Shown in pieces: positions 32,904-44,639 of a stretch of 64,000 nt of DNA. The translations under genes and the position numbers were made by a program. Each line of letters starts with the position of its first letter. Positions within the stretch are counted from its first letter, which is position 1. The notes below the pieces were generated by a model that was not told the DNA's origin, did no database searches, and saw nothing but the letters and a program-made list of their open reading frames with translations. Origin of the DNA: Taudactylus pleione (Eukaryota > Chordata > Amphibia > Anura > Myobatrachidae); contig JAUIMM010000169.1 in NCBI GenBank assembly GCA_031769625.1, forward strand, positions 10,598,001 to 10,662,000, read 5' to 3'.

Positions 32904-33273
32904 AGAGTCCAGTGTTGAAAGTCCTGGTCATGCAGTCAGCAGAATCTTGTAGCAGTGTGAATGTGCAATCATCTTTGTTGTTGGTATTTTCTCCCAATCT
33001 AGTTTAGGTAGTTAGAAGTGTAGATTGGTTGTTTCCCTTCTGTTTCATTTCGGTTTAATGCCGGTCTAACGCCAGTATTAATCTTAAATTGCACTTTTGA
33101 ATTGTGCACTTCTGATATAGGGCACTTCCAGCTAGGCTTTCCAGCCTACTAATGACCCATACATAGGAGACCTGGCATGTGAAATTACTGATTGCTAATA
33201 AGCCCAGCACCCTCCCACTAACATGGCTAGCAATACATTGAGTAAAACAAACAAACAGCACATACCACTAGGC
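32904..33273. other. No feature recognised
   Basis: Unassigned sequence; the last 8 bp are the duplication of the next element. Confidence 0.4.
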
Positions 33274-33429
33274 CAGTGTTGGCTAACCTTGACACTCCAG
33301 CTGTTGTGGAACTATATATCCCAGCATGCCCTGCCACAGTTTTAGCATGCCCTAATAGCAAAACTGTAGCAGTGCATGCTGGGTTATGTAGTTCAATAAC
33401 AGCTGGAGTGTCAAGGTTAGCCAACACTG
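33274..33429. mobile_element. 156-bp hAT fold-back element, perfect duplication CACTAGGC
   Basis: Ends CAGTGTTGGCTAACCTTGAC and GTCAAGGTTAGCCAACACTG are perfect complements. CACTAGGC flanks it at 33266-33273 and 33430-33437. Confidence 0.92.
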
Positions 33430-33588
33430 CACTAGGCTAATATCAGGAACAATGAGCTAACTAACAAAGAAACAAAACAAAAAAATAAAAACATCAAACT
33501 ACTAAACTATACAGTGATATGCTATAAAACATTGCTTGTCAGGAAAATGCTGAGACTTGTAGTTCGTTACCTAAAGCTCTCAGACTGA

Positions 33589-34168
33589 GGGCTTGATTCA
33601 GAGCCGCTCGTAAGCGGCCGCTCGTTCGCTCCGAGCGATGTTCGCACATCTGCGCATGCGTATGGGTTGTAATGCGCATGCGCCAACCAGTCAGTACGGT
33701 CGGAAATCGTGTGTTCGCAAAATAGCGAGTGCCTGCTAATTTGAGTGACAGGATGAGGCGTTTGTGGGTGGTAACAGGGGAAGGTGCTTGAAAACGGGGA
33801 GTGGAGATCCGAACGCAGGCGTGCCAAATGGTCAAAACGGGCATTTTAAGGGTGTGTATAAGTAACAAAGCAGCGTCATCGACCACGTCACTTGGTTGTC
33901 TCTTAGCCTGAACTGTTCACATGATTGCGGTAGGAAAATCCAACCACAAGCACTGCGAGCAGTTCAGACGCCTTTCAATGTACTTGATTAATCTAATAGG
34001 ATGGGAGCGGCCAGGGGGCGTCTTTACAAAATAGCGAGCGCATGTTTCGTTCACTCGCTCAGACATAGAGGCGTCAACAGACCGCAAAGAGTGAGCGCTC
34101 AATTTATATATCCGGCCCCTTTTTCTGAACGTGCGAGCGCAAATAGCGTCCGGCTCTGAATCAGGCCC
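33589..34168. mobile_element. Fold-back element, GGGCTTGATTCAGAGCCG ends, duplication TGA
   Basis: CGGCTCTGAATCAGGCCC closes it; TGA at 33586-33588 and 34169-34171. It holds the reversed CATTTGTGGGTGGTAACAGG-type core seen in its sister copies. Confidence 0.8.
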
Positions 34169-34439
34169 TGAGCACCAAGATTAGGACTATCTCAGAAAGG
34201 GACAGTTTGATCAAATTAAGAAGAACTCAACTCACAGTAGAATATCCTACATTAGGAAGTAACCCCTTCCTCCCCTGTCTTAACACTCACTTTAAACTGC
34301 AATCTTCTCAACCCTCAGGCCCTGCAGACATGGGGCTGCTGTGATACAAAAGCTGCCAATAGAGAACAATTGAAGCACTGCTATCATCAAATAAGGTGAG
34401 ATAAATTTAGAAATCAATAGGATATAATCTCTTACCTGA
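34169..34439. other. No feature recognised
   Basis: Unassigned sequence. Confidence 0.3.
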
Positions 34440-35250
34440 ACTTTATATAGGTTAAGGCTGCATAATGGGGTGACATTTTCAGCGTGTGGTGTGCATAGTG
34501 GAAGTTATATTGGTATAATGTGCTGGAGGCACTGTAATGTGGCATAATATAAACTGGGGCACTGAACAGTTGGCATAATATGAACTTGAGCACTGAAATG
34601 TTGCACGGTGTGAACTGAGGGAACAGGTATGATTCATTAGATTGATAATAAAAAGGTTGACAGAGTATAGGTCGACACCAAATGATTGACAGTCAATAGG
34701 TTGACACACAAAGGGTCAAGAGGGAATTAGCTCAGCAGGTACTGACAGGGTCAAAAGCTTGACACAAAATGATTGACACAAAAATGGTCAACAATTTTTT
34801 TTTGTTTTCTAACCCTAATCATCACCCTAACCCTACCCTTGGTGCCTAAGCCTAACACTCTCTCCTAGTTGCTAACTCTAACCATCGGGGTAAGTGCCAA
34901 ACCCTAACCATCCCTCCTAGTGCCCAAACCTAACCCTAAAAAAAATGTGTCTACCATTTTTGTGTCGACCTTTCCCATGTCAAACTTTTGTACCTGTCGA
35001 CCTAAACCCATATCGACCTTTTGTACCGATCAACCTTTTGACTGTCGACCAACTGGGGGAACTACAATGTGGCAATATATGAACTGTGTGGTATAATGTG
35101 AACTAGGCCACTACTATGGTTCAAAAAATGAACTAAGACACTACTATGGGGCATACAAATAACCTGGGCACTACTATGGAGCATAACATTAACTATGAGT
35201 AATACCATAGTTAATGTTATGCTCCAGTGGGGCATAAAGTGAATAACTGC
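34440..35250. repeat. Decayed ~35-bp tandem array, split by an insertion
   Basis: Units of the type GGGGCACTGTAATGTGGCAT plus AATATGAACT occur at 34490-34620 and again at 35055-35245. The second part holds a 20-bp perfect hairpin (35178-35225, loop of 8). Confidence 0.6.
34630..35055. mobile_element. Fold-back element with GTCGAC-rich ends and TTAGGG-like core (f)
   Basis: AGGTCGACACCAAATGATTG and AGGTTGACA units on the left face TGTCGACC units on the right (34965-35050). The middle (34810-34945) is CTAACCCTAA-type sequence. It resembles the larger element at 59176-60397. Confidence 0.65.
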
Positions 35251-35362
35251 TGTGGAGAGAGCTGTCTCAGTGTGACTTACATGAAGCACATCACCTGCTC
35301 CTTTGTTGTCGTTGGGGGGGGGGAGTGAATGGGGCTTGGAGTATTATTTTACTAATATAGTA

Positions 35363-36110
35363 ACATACCTGCCAACTTTTCAACCCGGGGAGGAAGGACA
35401 CGAAAATAGCAGGCATGGCCTCAAGGGAAATGCCGAACCCGCAATCCATGCCCCCCATTCTCATCATGCTGGGGACAGCCCCCCAGCCTCTAAAGTATAG
35501 GTGGATGTAGACGCCCGCATTTCCCCCGACGCCGGGAGGCCGGTGCCCGGCATCCCGATCGTAGGGATTCCGGGCGCCGCGAGCGGACAGCCGCGCGGTG
35601 GGATTGTTAGGTTTAGGGCTCCCGGGGGGGACTTAGGGTTAGGCACCCCCCGGGAGGGTTGGGGTTAGGCTAGGGGGATGGAGGGTTAGGGTTAGGCACC
35701 CCCGGGGGGGACCTAGGGTTAGCCACCCCCCCGGGGGACTTAGGTTTAGGCAGCGGGGAAGGGGGTGGTTAGGGTTAGGCACTTAGAGGGGGGATTAGGG
35801 TTAGGCACTTGGGGGGTAAGTTAGGGTTAGGCACCCCTAAGGAGGGTTAGGGGGGTTAGGTTAGGTTAGTAAATACTTACCTATCCACGATCGGGATTTC
35901 CAGCACTGTCGGGCTTCCGCTGCGTCGCACTCTGCTTCATACCAATTCCATCCAGTCACCACTGCTCAGCTATACAGAGCAGCGGTGTGAGGGTGTCCTC
36001 CCCAACTTCCCCCCTGCCCGCGGGACACTGCGACCCACGGGTGGGACAGCAGGAAAGGTGCCTGTAAAACGTGATTGTCCCACTGAAATCGGGACAGTTG
36101 GGAGGTATGT
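35363..36110. mobile_element. Fold-back element, ACATACCTGCCAACTT ends, containing another element
   Basis: The left end mirrors GACAGTTGGGAGGTATGT at the right; AGTA lies on both sides. The TTAGGG-cored element 35515-35930 is inserted in it. Confidence 0.6.
35515..35930. mobile_element. Fold-back element with TTAGGG-like core (c), nested
   Basis: Nearly the same as element (a): GATCGTAGGGATTCCGGGCG, GGCTCCCGGGGGGGACTTAG, then GGGTTAGGCACCCC units, TACTTACC (35874-35881) and GATCGGGATTTCCAGCACTG. Confidence 0.7.
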
Positions 36111-36562
36111 AGTAGTGTTATAATACTTGTTTTCACTGTACAGCACTGTACATCCCTCCATGACTCCTAATATTTTCTCTCGCTCACACCCTTATTCTTG
36201 CTAAATTTTAATCAAACGATTATTACAAACAAACAAAAAAAAGCAAGTGTGTGTTATGCTATGTAATGTATGTCATTATAAATCTACAGTTAGAAGGCTA
36301 TGTGGTGATTCACAGGGTAAGTAAAATGGAAGGAGTGGCGCCAGTGTTCTCTCACCCAGGGTACCAAAATGTCTAGTTATGACTCTGATGCTATCAACAT
36401 GGGTCAGATTTGGCACTAGGGCTACAGGTTACACTGGTATAATGCCACCAGCCCTAGCTGGCGAAGACTAGTGTTGGAAGTAGCAAATTTGGGAGGATCC
36501 CATGCTGTATTCCCCCCCACCCCCAGATTTTGCCATTGCCAGTCTTTAGGGAAGGGGCCTTG

Positions 36563-36596
<34 letters not shown>

Positions 36597-36797
36597 TTAG
36601 ACTGTAAATAAGTAAATAACATTGCTGCATAGATATAAGGGATCCATGCAACTCTTTCAATGGATGCTACTTGATAGCAGTTTTGCTACACTGTTTTTGC
36701 AGCTTGTTTTCTGCAATTTGACCATTTTTATGTTAAAGGCCGTCGATCTTGGTTTTAGTTTCAAAAGTCAGACCACCCTTTAGTAAATTTAAGTCAT
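36111..36797. other. Unassigned, with an ATT microsatellite
   Basis: A run of about nine TTA/ATT units lies at 36568-36597. Nothing else seen. Confidence 0.5.
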
Positions 36798-36990
36798 TTT
36801 GGACTTGATTCAGAGATGGACGCAAAATCCCGTCATGACTGCAATTCTGTACACAGCGGACTAGCAAAAATATGCTAATGATTTAGCTGATGTCTTGTGC
36901 ACGTGAGACGTCCACCTCCGGCGTCTGACATCCGCAGTTCACACACAAAAGTGAAAAATAAAACGGTAGCACATGGTACTTCTGAGTGAG
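36798..36990. mobile_element. Half of a GATTCAGAGATGGACGCAAA fold-back element
   Basis: It matches the left half of 61143-61633, including AATATGCTAATGA, CCACCTCCGGCGTCTGAC and TACTTCTGAGTGAGCCTATG. The right half is missing. Confidence 0.6.
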
Positions 36991-37391
36991 CCTATGCCTA
37001 TAACAAACTAACACACAATTGCCATATTTTTTACTGTTACAATAAATAGATAAATAGTTTTTGTTTAAAAAATTAACTATCACCATTGTGAATGTGATAC
37101 AGTTTGGGCCAGTCTCTATAACAGGGAGCAACAAGCATGCGATTCCACAGCTAAAGTAGAAACCAGCCAGCTCTTACTTATTACCAAGGAGACCCAATCT
37201 TACATTGGGAACCATACCCAGCCTGGTCCACACAGGACTGGAGCTTCTATTGCTGCACAAATGAGCAGACACCCCTACCCTAGCCCTGCTGAACAGTGCT
37301 GGTGCTCTTCCACACTTCTCTGCTGTGTGTGCCAAATAAATGATAAAGATCAGGATATCTTGATTCTAAGATGACATCTATCTCAACGTTG
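36991..37391. other. No feature recognised
   Basis: Unassigned sequence. Confidence 0.35.
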
Positions 37392-38478
37392 TACTCTAAA
37401 GTGCCAAAAGTCATGGGATAGCAGTATGTAAAGGTAATTGTAGGTGGCGTTACTGTACTGTGACATCATGGAAATGCCCAGATATGCATCAGTTGTAATT
37501 TGACATTTCATCAGTCAGTCTGAACACTAACTAGGCTACTCAGGTAACATGAATTACAGGTTCAAACGGGGCATGATAGTGGTGCCTGATGGATGGGACA
37601 TTCCATTTCCAAAGTTGTGCGGTCTTTCAACATTCCTCGATCTATGGTGTCATGTGTGTACCAGGAATTCCTCTTGGAAGGCATTACCACCCACCTTGCA
37701 CAGCCCAGTTAATGACCATGGGCTTTTAATAAACATGACCAGCGGAGTCTGGCCAGAATTGTCCGTGGCAACTGACAAACGACATTAACCAGAGTGCTCC
37801 TATTAACACTACGACACCAGTTACAGTGCCTCTCCTGAATTTGTGATGTCACTAATTGAACCCTGGAGGAATGGTAATATGTGGCGTGGTCCGATGAGTC
37901 ACAATTCCAGTTGTTTCAGGCTGATGGTAGAGTTTGGGTGTGGCACTGACCCCATGAGGCCATGGTCCCCAGTTGTCAACAAGGCACCATGCAGGCTGGT
38001 GGTCATTTAATAAAGGTGTGGGGTGTGTTCACGTGGTGTGGGTTGGGTCCGCTGGTCCACCTGAACACGTCATTGCCTGGTAACTGCTATGTTGCATTGC
38101 TTGATGACCATTTGCAGCCCTTCATGGAATAATCCAGCAGGATAATGCTCTGTATCATCGGTTCCAATTTGTCCAGAATTGGTTTGAGGAGCATTGTGGA
38201 GAGTTCTGATGAATAGGGTGGCCACCACGCTCACCCCATATGAACCCAATGAAGCATTTATGGGATGTGGAGAAGTTCATTCGCACTCAAGATCCTGCAC
38301 CCACAAATATAAAGGAGCTGTGGGAAGCTATCCAGGCAGCATGGGCCAGCATCTCTCCAGAGGTCTTCCGTCCACTTGTGGAATCGATGCCACGTTGAGT
38401 TGCTGCATTTCACTGGCCTAGAGGGGGTCCTACATGATACTAGGCATCTATCTCATGACTTTTGGAACTTCAGTTGAA
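37392..38478 (+). pseudogene. Tc1-type transposon with dead transposase
   Basis: Ends GTGCCAAAAGTCATGGGATA (from 37401) and, reversed, GTTCCAAAAGTCATGAGATA (to 38468) form the inverted repeats, with TA at the outer edges. The plus strand encodes, with many frame breaks, Tc1 transposase blocks: WRGPMSHNSS near the first catalytic region, VVNKAPCRLVV, then WPPRSPYMNPMKHLWDV around the third catalytic region, and TNIKELWEAIQAAW with MPR and GGPT at the C-terminus. In full copies the last block follows the DDE acid triad. A related copy lies reversed at 45385-46330. Confidence 0.85.
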
Positions 38479-38560
38479 TAATGGAAAATATTCTTTCTTA
38501 ATAATTCACTGAATACAAAGAAATATATAATAATGGGTGGACTGCTCATGCACTATATTA

Positions 38561-39226
38561 TTCAGAGGTGGACGCTAATGAAGCCACCGCTGCATCTTTT
38601 TTCTCAGTGCAACTACATCTTTATGCTAATGCCGCTGCCAATGGGATTCATACAGAGATGCCCATCGGCTGCATTGCAAATCTGCTTTGCATAAAAAGTT
38701 GTACCATCAGACACACTTCGGTCACACCATCAGACATTAGAACAGCCCTATGGTTGCTCAGAATGACCATTGGAATATGGCCACCGGTAGGGGCATAACT
38801 AGGTATTTGAAGGCCCTGTATAAAAAGTTTGTAAGGGCCCCTATGTACCACCCAATGGTGAAAAATTTATATAACACATGTAACTTTGACAAGGAAGATG
38901 GCCCCCCTCAGCTCTGAGCCCCACAGCAGCTGCACGCCTTGCACCTATGGCAGTTATGCCCATGACTGCTGGTACCAGTGCAACTGCAGAAAAAGATGCA
39001 GTTGCTGGCTGTGACATGCCAATGTCTAGCTAGCCACCCCCCACTTACCACCCAGGACCACCCTCTGAAATTGTCTCTGCATCCAAATTTTTTCTGCGTT
39101 CACCAGTGATAACCATTGGGCTGCATGCGCAGTGCGACTCGGATGCATGCACAATACAAAAAACATTGTACAACTGCACAAACATAGGCCCTGCGTGCTG
39201 CGTCCACCTCTGTATCAGGTCATATG
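38561..39226. mobile_element. Fold-back element, ATTCAGAGGTGGACGC ends
   Basis: The right end is GCGTCCACCTCTGTATCAGG; sister of 27571-28034. A hAT-like piece (38789-38962, AGGGGCATAACTAGGTATTT ... GGCAGTTATGCCC) is inserted in it. Confidence 0.7.
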
Positions 39227-39276
39227 TCCTTAATTGACCAGGTACTGAGTAGCTCAGCAAAACACAAGCAACCAGT

Positions 39277-40464
39277 GGGCCTGATTCAGATCCAGATGCA
39301 AGGGGCTATTCAGTAACGATGCTGCTGTGGCTCTGGTCTCAGTTTGGGGGAAGCCATTTGGGGATGGCTTCAGGGAGTTGTGTCTAAAACGAAGACGTGT
39401 TGCTGCTGTTTTAGAGGCATGTCAATGCCAACGACTGTGTCTTACAACACAGATTCACTGGCCTCGAAATCTTACTTGCGGAGGACATTCTGAGTAACCT
39501 GTAGGTTACGCAGATGTCACATGTTCGTCACGATGTTGCTGATGGTGATCCTATGCTGCCTCTTCGGGCACAAGTGGGCATCTCAGTTCAAAAGATGACA
39601 CCTGCATCATTTACATACCTTCTCAGGGGATACGATCAGTATCCCAACACATGGGATGCCATCACAAGATGTAGTCGGCATCCTGGTGTGCGGGCTGCTG
39701 ACGGTCTAAATACCAGCGCCGAAATCCCGACAGGTCGAGATCTCGGCACCAGTATCCCAACCGTTGGCATCCCGAAGGTAAGTATCGGGGTATTAGGGGG
39801 AGGTTAGCGTTAGGTAGCAGGGTTAGGGTTAGGCATTAGGGGGAGGGTTAGGCACTGGGGAGGGAGGGTTAGGATTAGGGTGCAGGGAGGGGGAGGTTAG
39901 GTTTAGGCACTATGGGGAGAGGTTAGGTTTAAGCACCAGGGAGGGAGGGTTAGGATTAGGGTTAGGGTAGGGGTAGGGAAAATACTTACCAGCCATTCTT
40001 ATGGGTGTTGGGATTCTGGCTGTCGGGATGCCACTATCGGTATTCTGAATAGCGGCATCCTGACAGCCGGGATTTCACACCCAACCCGCCGGCACTTAGA
40101 ATACCAGTGTCGGAATCCCTACACCTGTCAAAATCCTGGCGTCAGCATCCCAACCACTGGCATCCCGAAGGTAAGTAGCAGGGTTGGGGGTTAGGCATTA
40201 GGGGGAGGGTTAGAGTTAGGCACTAGGGGGGAGGGTTAGGTTCAAGATGCAGGGAGGGGGAGATTATGTTTAGGCACTAGGGGGTAGGTTAGGTTCAGGC
40301 ACCAGGGATGTAGGGTTAGGGTAGGGAGAGGGGGATGGTTAGGATACCGACCAACAGGTGTGCCGGCGTTGTGACTTTGACTGTTGGCATCCTAAGTGCC
40401 GGCATCCCGTACCCACCCCCCTTCTCAGATCCACTGCTACTGAATATACCACTGAATCAGGCCC
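39277..40464. mobile_element. Fold-back element (GGGCCTGATTCAGATCC ends) carrying two TTAGGG-cored elements
   Basis: Outer ends GGGCCTGATTCAG and CTGAATCAGGCCC enclose two neighbouring units, (d1) about 39625-40075 and (d2) about 40080-40414. d1 has GGTAAGTA at 39777-39784 and its reverse at 39983-39990, facing each other across the core. d2 has GGTAAGTA at 40170-40177. Ends carry GGCATCCCGAAGG and mirrored GGGATGCC blocks. Confidence 0.7.
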
Positions 40465-40831
40465 TTTGTTGGAAACTACTTCTGATTTGCTGAGGAGCTA
40501 TTAATCCTCCTGTTCAACTCTGTTCAATAGAATAATGCAGAAAAACAGTATACAGAAAAATGAAAGGTAGTGATACTGACGAGTATGAAAGCAACAAAGA
40601 AGAACAATGTAAGAGGCCAGAGAATGAAACAGCATGAATGCCAGGAAAGTAGAGAATGTCAGTGAACAATGAGGGTTCAGCAATATAAAGGGTGGCAGAA
40701 AGGTCATTAGGACTGAGCACTTTCTGAATCTTTGCTGCAAGTTCTCCCAAAAGGAAATCACCAGGACATGGACTACTGTGCAAGATATACAGTAAGGAAA
40801 GGTTTACATTTTCTTATTATTATAACTCTTT
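40465..40831. other. No feature recognised
   Basis: Short frames on the minus strand show no domain. Confidence 0.3.
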
Positions 40832-41426
40832 GGCCCTCATTCAGAGCCGTTCGCTATTTGCGTTCGTTCAAAAACAAGGGGTGGCTATGCAAATGATCCG
40901 TTCGCACATTGCAGTCTGTTCACACCTCTAAGTCTGAACGAGCGAGCAAAACATACGCTCTTTTATTTCTTAAAAACGCCCCCTGGCCGCTCGCACCATA
41001 CGTCATGTCCGCTATTTATTAGATTAATCGAGTACATCGAACAGGATATGAACTGCTCGCTATTCTTGTGGTTGGTTTTTTCAACCGCTATTTTGCGAGC
41101 AGTTCTGAGTTAAAAAAAAACAAGTGACGTGGTCATTGACGCCGCTATATTAATTATGCACACCCATAAAACGCCCGTTTTGACCTTTAAGCACGCCTGC
41201 GATTGGATCTCCACTCCCCGTTTTCAAGCACCTTTCCCTGTTACCACCCTCATACGCCTCATTCTGTCACTCAAAATAGCAGGCACTCGCTATATTGCGT
41301 ACAAATGATTTTCGGCCGCACTGACTGGTTCGCGCATGCATACTAAAAACCGTACGCATGCGCAGATGTGCGAACATCGCTCGGAACGAGCGTACTGCCG
41401 ATAGCGAGTGGCTCTGAATGAGGGCC
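40832..41426. mobile_element. Fold-back element, GGCCCTCATTCAGAGCCG ends, duplication TTT
   Basis: It ends GGCTCTGAATGAGGGCC; TTT at 40829-40831 and 41427-41429. It contains AAAACGCCCGTTTTGAC and the TGTTACCACCC core. Confidence 0.8.
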
Positions 41427-42077
41427 TTTATTTGTACAGTACCAACATAACATGCAAACTGTACAGAGAATATTTATTCATTCCCATCAGTCACTCTCCC
41501 AGTGTTACAGTCTAAGGGCCTGATTTAGAGATGGTTAAGCAAAAAAAATAAAATGCTTTATTCAAGCTCTCTGACCCCCTCTTGTCCCCTTCTACAGACA
41601 GGTGTCAGTGTGGGTGAGGCGTCCTCCTCTGGCCATTGCTGCACAGCTCCTCCGCTCCGCAAGCTCTTCACAGAAACGCAGAGCCAATGAGAGCGCACGG
41701 GCTGGTGTCATGACATCACATCGCGCTTGTGCATAAGCTGGATCCCATTGGTCTTAACGCTGGGGAGGAGAAGCAAATAGGTCCTCCCGGGACGCTGGCA
41801 ATGCAGTGCAGTTAACACGTTCCTGACAGGGCAGCTGTTAATTACATTAATAAATATGCCAGATCAGGGAACAAGGCTAATATGATGTCCGGCGCACCCC
41901 CAGACCACCCTTAGTTTCGCGCATGGTTTCTATGGAAACCCAGCAAGGTTCGCCTACCTGCCAAAGTGGGCAGTCTCAATACACCTTTGTCCCCTTCACT
42001 TTTTGGCTGCCGCCTGCATGTGATTGAAATGGCATTGTAAATCTGAACTCATTCACAAGCGGGGTGGGGGGGGTGGG

Positions 42078-42134
<57 letters not shown>

Positions 42135-42212
42135 AAATCTATAAAAAAGGAGCTGCTGTAACTGAGAGGGGAGTGATCTGTGCCACTCTGTCGTGAGTGT
42201 CAGGAGGGAAAG
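41427..42212. repeat. Unassigned DNA ending in a TG/TA microsatellite
   Basis: (TG)n at 42079-42102 runs into (TA)n at 42103-42131 after a G/T-rich stretch. A lone GGGCCTGATTTAGAGATG at 41517 looks like one end of a fold-back element without its partner. Confidence 0.6.
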
Positions 42213-42279
42213 GACAGGGACATAACCAGATGTACGGGAGCCGCATAGCAAAATTTCCTCAGGACCCCCATAAGTCTAC

Positions 42280-42690
42280 CTATACAGTGCCCCTGTAGTT
42301 GTGTTTATTATGCAATACCCCCTGTAGTTGTGCCCCTTATGCAGTGCCCATTATACAATGCCCCCTGAGGTTGTGCTCATTATGCAGTACACCCTGTAGT
42401 TGCGCCCATTATGTGATGCCCCCTGTAGTTGTGCACATTAAGCAATGTCCCCTGTATTAGAGTCCCTTATGCAGTGCTCCCTGTATTAAAGCCCCTTATG
42501 CAGTGTCCCCAGTAGTGCCCATTATGCAGTTCAACCAGTAGTGCCCATTATGCAGTGCCCCCAGTAGTGTCCCTTATATTGTGCCCTCCAGTAATGCCTG
42601 TAATGCAGTGCCCCCAGTAATGTCCCTAGTAGTGCCCTTTGTGCTGTGCCTTCGTAATGCCCCTAGTACTGCCCCTTATGCTGTGGCCCC
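42280..42690. repeat. ~25-30-bp minisatellite in the hAT intron position
   Basis: About fifteen degenerate units of CCCCTGTAGTTGTGCCCATT or CCCCAGTAGTGCCCATTATG plus CAGTG. It starts directly after the splice-donor motif. Confidence 0.8.
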
Positions 42691-42817
42691 CGTGCAGTAC
42701 TTACCTCTCTTCACACTCTAGTCCACGCTGTCAGCTGCCCACGTAGAAGCTGCCGCTGACTGGATCTGACTATATCCAGCAGTAGGTGCAAGCTCCTCTC
42801 ATCGCGGGTGACGAGGG

Positions 42818-42841
42818 TGACGTCATGACGTCATGACGTCA
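42818..42841. promoter_or_regulatory. Three abutting CRE/ATF sites
   Basis: TGACGTCA occurs three times without a gap (42818-42825, 42826-42833, 42834-42841). TGACGTCA is the consensus for CREB/ATF factors. They lie upstream of the hAT donor exon on the minus strand. Confidence 0.7.
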
Positions 42842-43056
42842 CCTGCCCACTGCATCTTTGGAACGCTGGCCTCTGAAGCGATCAGAGGTGTCTTTAGTCT
42901 CTGTTCACTTCAGAGACCACCATTCCCAGTTGCACCAGCACCTTGGCCGGCCGTGCTACAGAGGATGCAGGGGGACGCTTGCTGGGCTGGCAGGTCCCCT
43001 ATGCCGCAAGCAAACACACCCCCTGCACCCTCTATAGTTACGCCACTGGACAGGGA

Positions 43057-43440
43057 AATGTGTGAGTTTTTAATGTGCTCCAGCAGTGTGTGCAGTGATG
43101 ATCATTCCCTGCTCGAAACTCTGCCTCCTCACCCCGAGTCCCCGTCCCTTCCTCTCCTGTAGCCTGTCTCTGTATATTCCAGCCACAGCTCCCAGAAAGG
43201 ACAGTGCGCACCACAGTCTCCTGCTGCACACATGCAGCATCATCCTGTGTGGGCCAGTCGGCTGCTGCTGCTCTGTGCGGTGCCCTCACTGGAGGGGGAG
43301 GGGGCTCTTACCTGCTCACTGACAACCAGCCAATCACAAGCCACCCAGGTGATGTCGCCAACCATCGCGACAACGCAGTGCGGAGGGATGTTCCACAGAA
43401 GCAGCGGCCAATAGTGTTCGGGTACTGCTGCTGAGTAAAT
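43057..43440 (-). promoter_or_regulatory. GC-rich promoter-like segment with a possible first exon
   Basis: On the minus strand ATG at 43365 opens 18 codons (MVGDITWVACDWLVVSEQ) ending in CAG at 43312, followed by the donor GTAAGAG. A CCAAT box lies at 43407 and the segment is richer in CpG than its surroundings. I see no downstream exon, so it may be a host gene's first exon, another hAT exon 1, or chance. Confidence 0.25.
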
Positions 43441-44639
43441 GGGTTCCCTATTACATGTACATTTCATTTGTGTAATATATTTAGACAGGATCACCATCAT
43501 GTGCATTGTTATTACACATATACTACATTTTACTGCATTGCCAGGACTATGGTGTATTCAATACAGTTAATTGCTGTTATCAAACTGGTACATTACACAG
43601 CATGCACTACCAATATTTGCAATATATATTTATAAAGAGACCCAGACCTTGCACTGTAGTGTAGCGGGAAATGGGAAACATTCACTGCCATCCTAGTTGG
43701 ATCTTGAGTACACAGATGCCAATGTCTTTCACAGCATTTCTGTGTCTGAAAATCTGAGAATGAATAAAATGAATCTGTGTCCTGTTTGGGATAGTCATGC
43801 CCCTCCAGCAGATGACCACAACTACCAAGCGACTTGTCACGCCCTTTTAGCAGGACCCTGCTATTTCAATCCCCTGGCGGGCCCTTCATGTCCCATTATT
43901 CCACTCTCTTTCTCCGCCCTCTTTCATGTATAGGTCTGCTTTGAATAGTAACCTCTTACCCTATTGCTGTCCTATGTGCGTGCTGGTGATCAGGCAGAGA
44001 TCTGCATTTTACAGTCCAGACATACATTAGCTAACATGCTTCTAGTGAGAAGTGCAAATTGTCTGAAACTTGGTGGAATGCACACCCAGTGCTAAAACAT
44101 TGATTTCCGGCATGGTAGACTGCAACATTGTAGTTTTTAGTATTCTTCTCACTAACTACATTTGACAGGGCAGCAGCCACAGAACAGATACTAAAGCTTC
44201 TGAAATGGAATGAAAATGTAGTTTGTCTGCCAGTGAGTGGGCCATGAGGGTTTTTTCCAGGCAACTTAAATGTGTTCTTGAGTGCCCACAAGAGATCAGT
44301 CTTCTGACAGGCATTTCTGAACATATGTTCACCTCCAATTGAGTTACAGTATGTGAATATTCCTTTAATGTACTGAGCCTGTACTTGACCACCAGTTCGT
44401 TCTCCTGTCCCACGTCTTAAGGTGTAAGATGCAAGTCAAGGATGCACAAAAACTAACAATACAATGGTACAAATAGGCATATTTTACACACAAAAAAAAA
44501 TTGCATCCAACTCTAGGGGGCCTATTTATCAAGCATGTTTTTCATCAAAGTATGTGGAAACTGCAGTTACTGCATAATTTTATGAATTGTTGCTATGTAC
44601 TATTAACCTAATGGAGGAGGCACAATAACAAAGCATCTT
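43441..44639. other. Unassigned DNA
   Basis: Short minus-strand frames at 44031-44413 show no recognisable domain. Confidence 0.3.

Larger units (their letters stand above)
42221..43048 (-). mobile_element. hAT element, duplication GACAGGGA
   Basis: The right end, reversed, is CAGTGGCGTAACTATAGAGG, a classic hAT terminus. GACAGGGA flanks it at 42213-42220 and 43049-43056. The left end begins CATAACCAGATG and seems to have lost CAGTGG. On the minus strand the order is terminus, promoter with CRE sites, GC-rich first exon region, donor AGAGAG/GTAAGTACTG at 42705/42704, then a tandem array. Confidence 0.8.
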
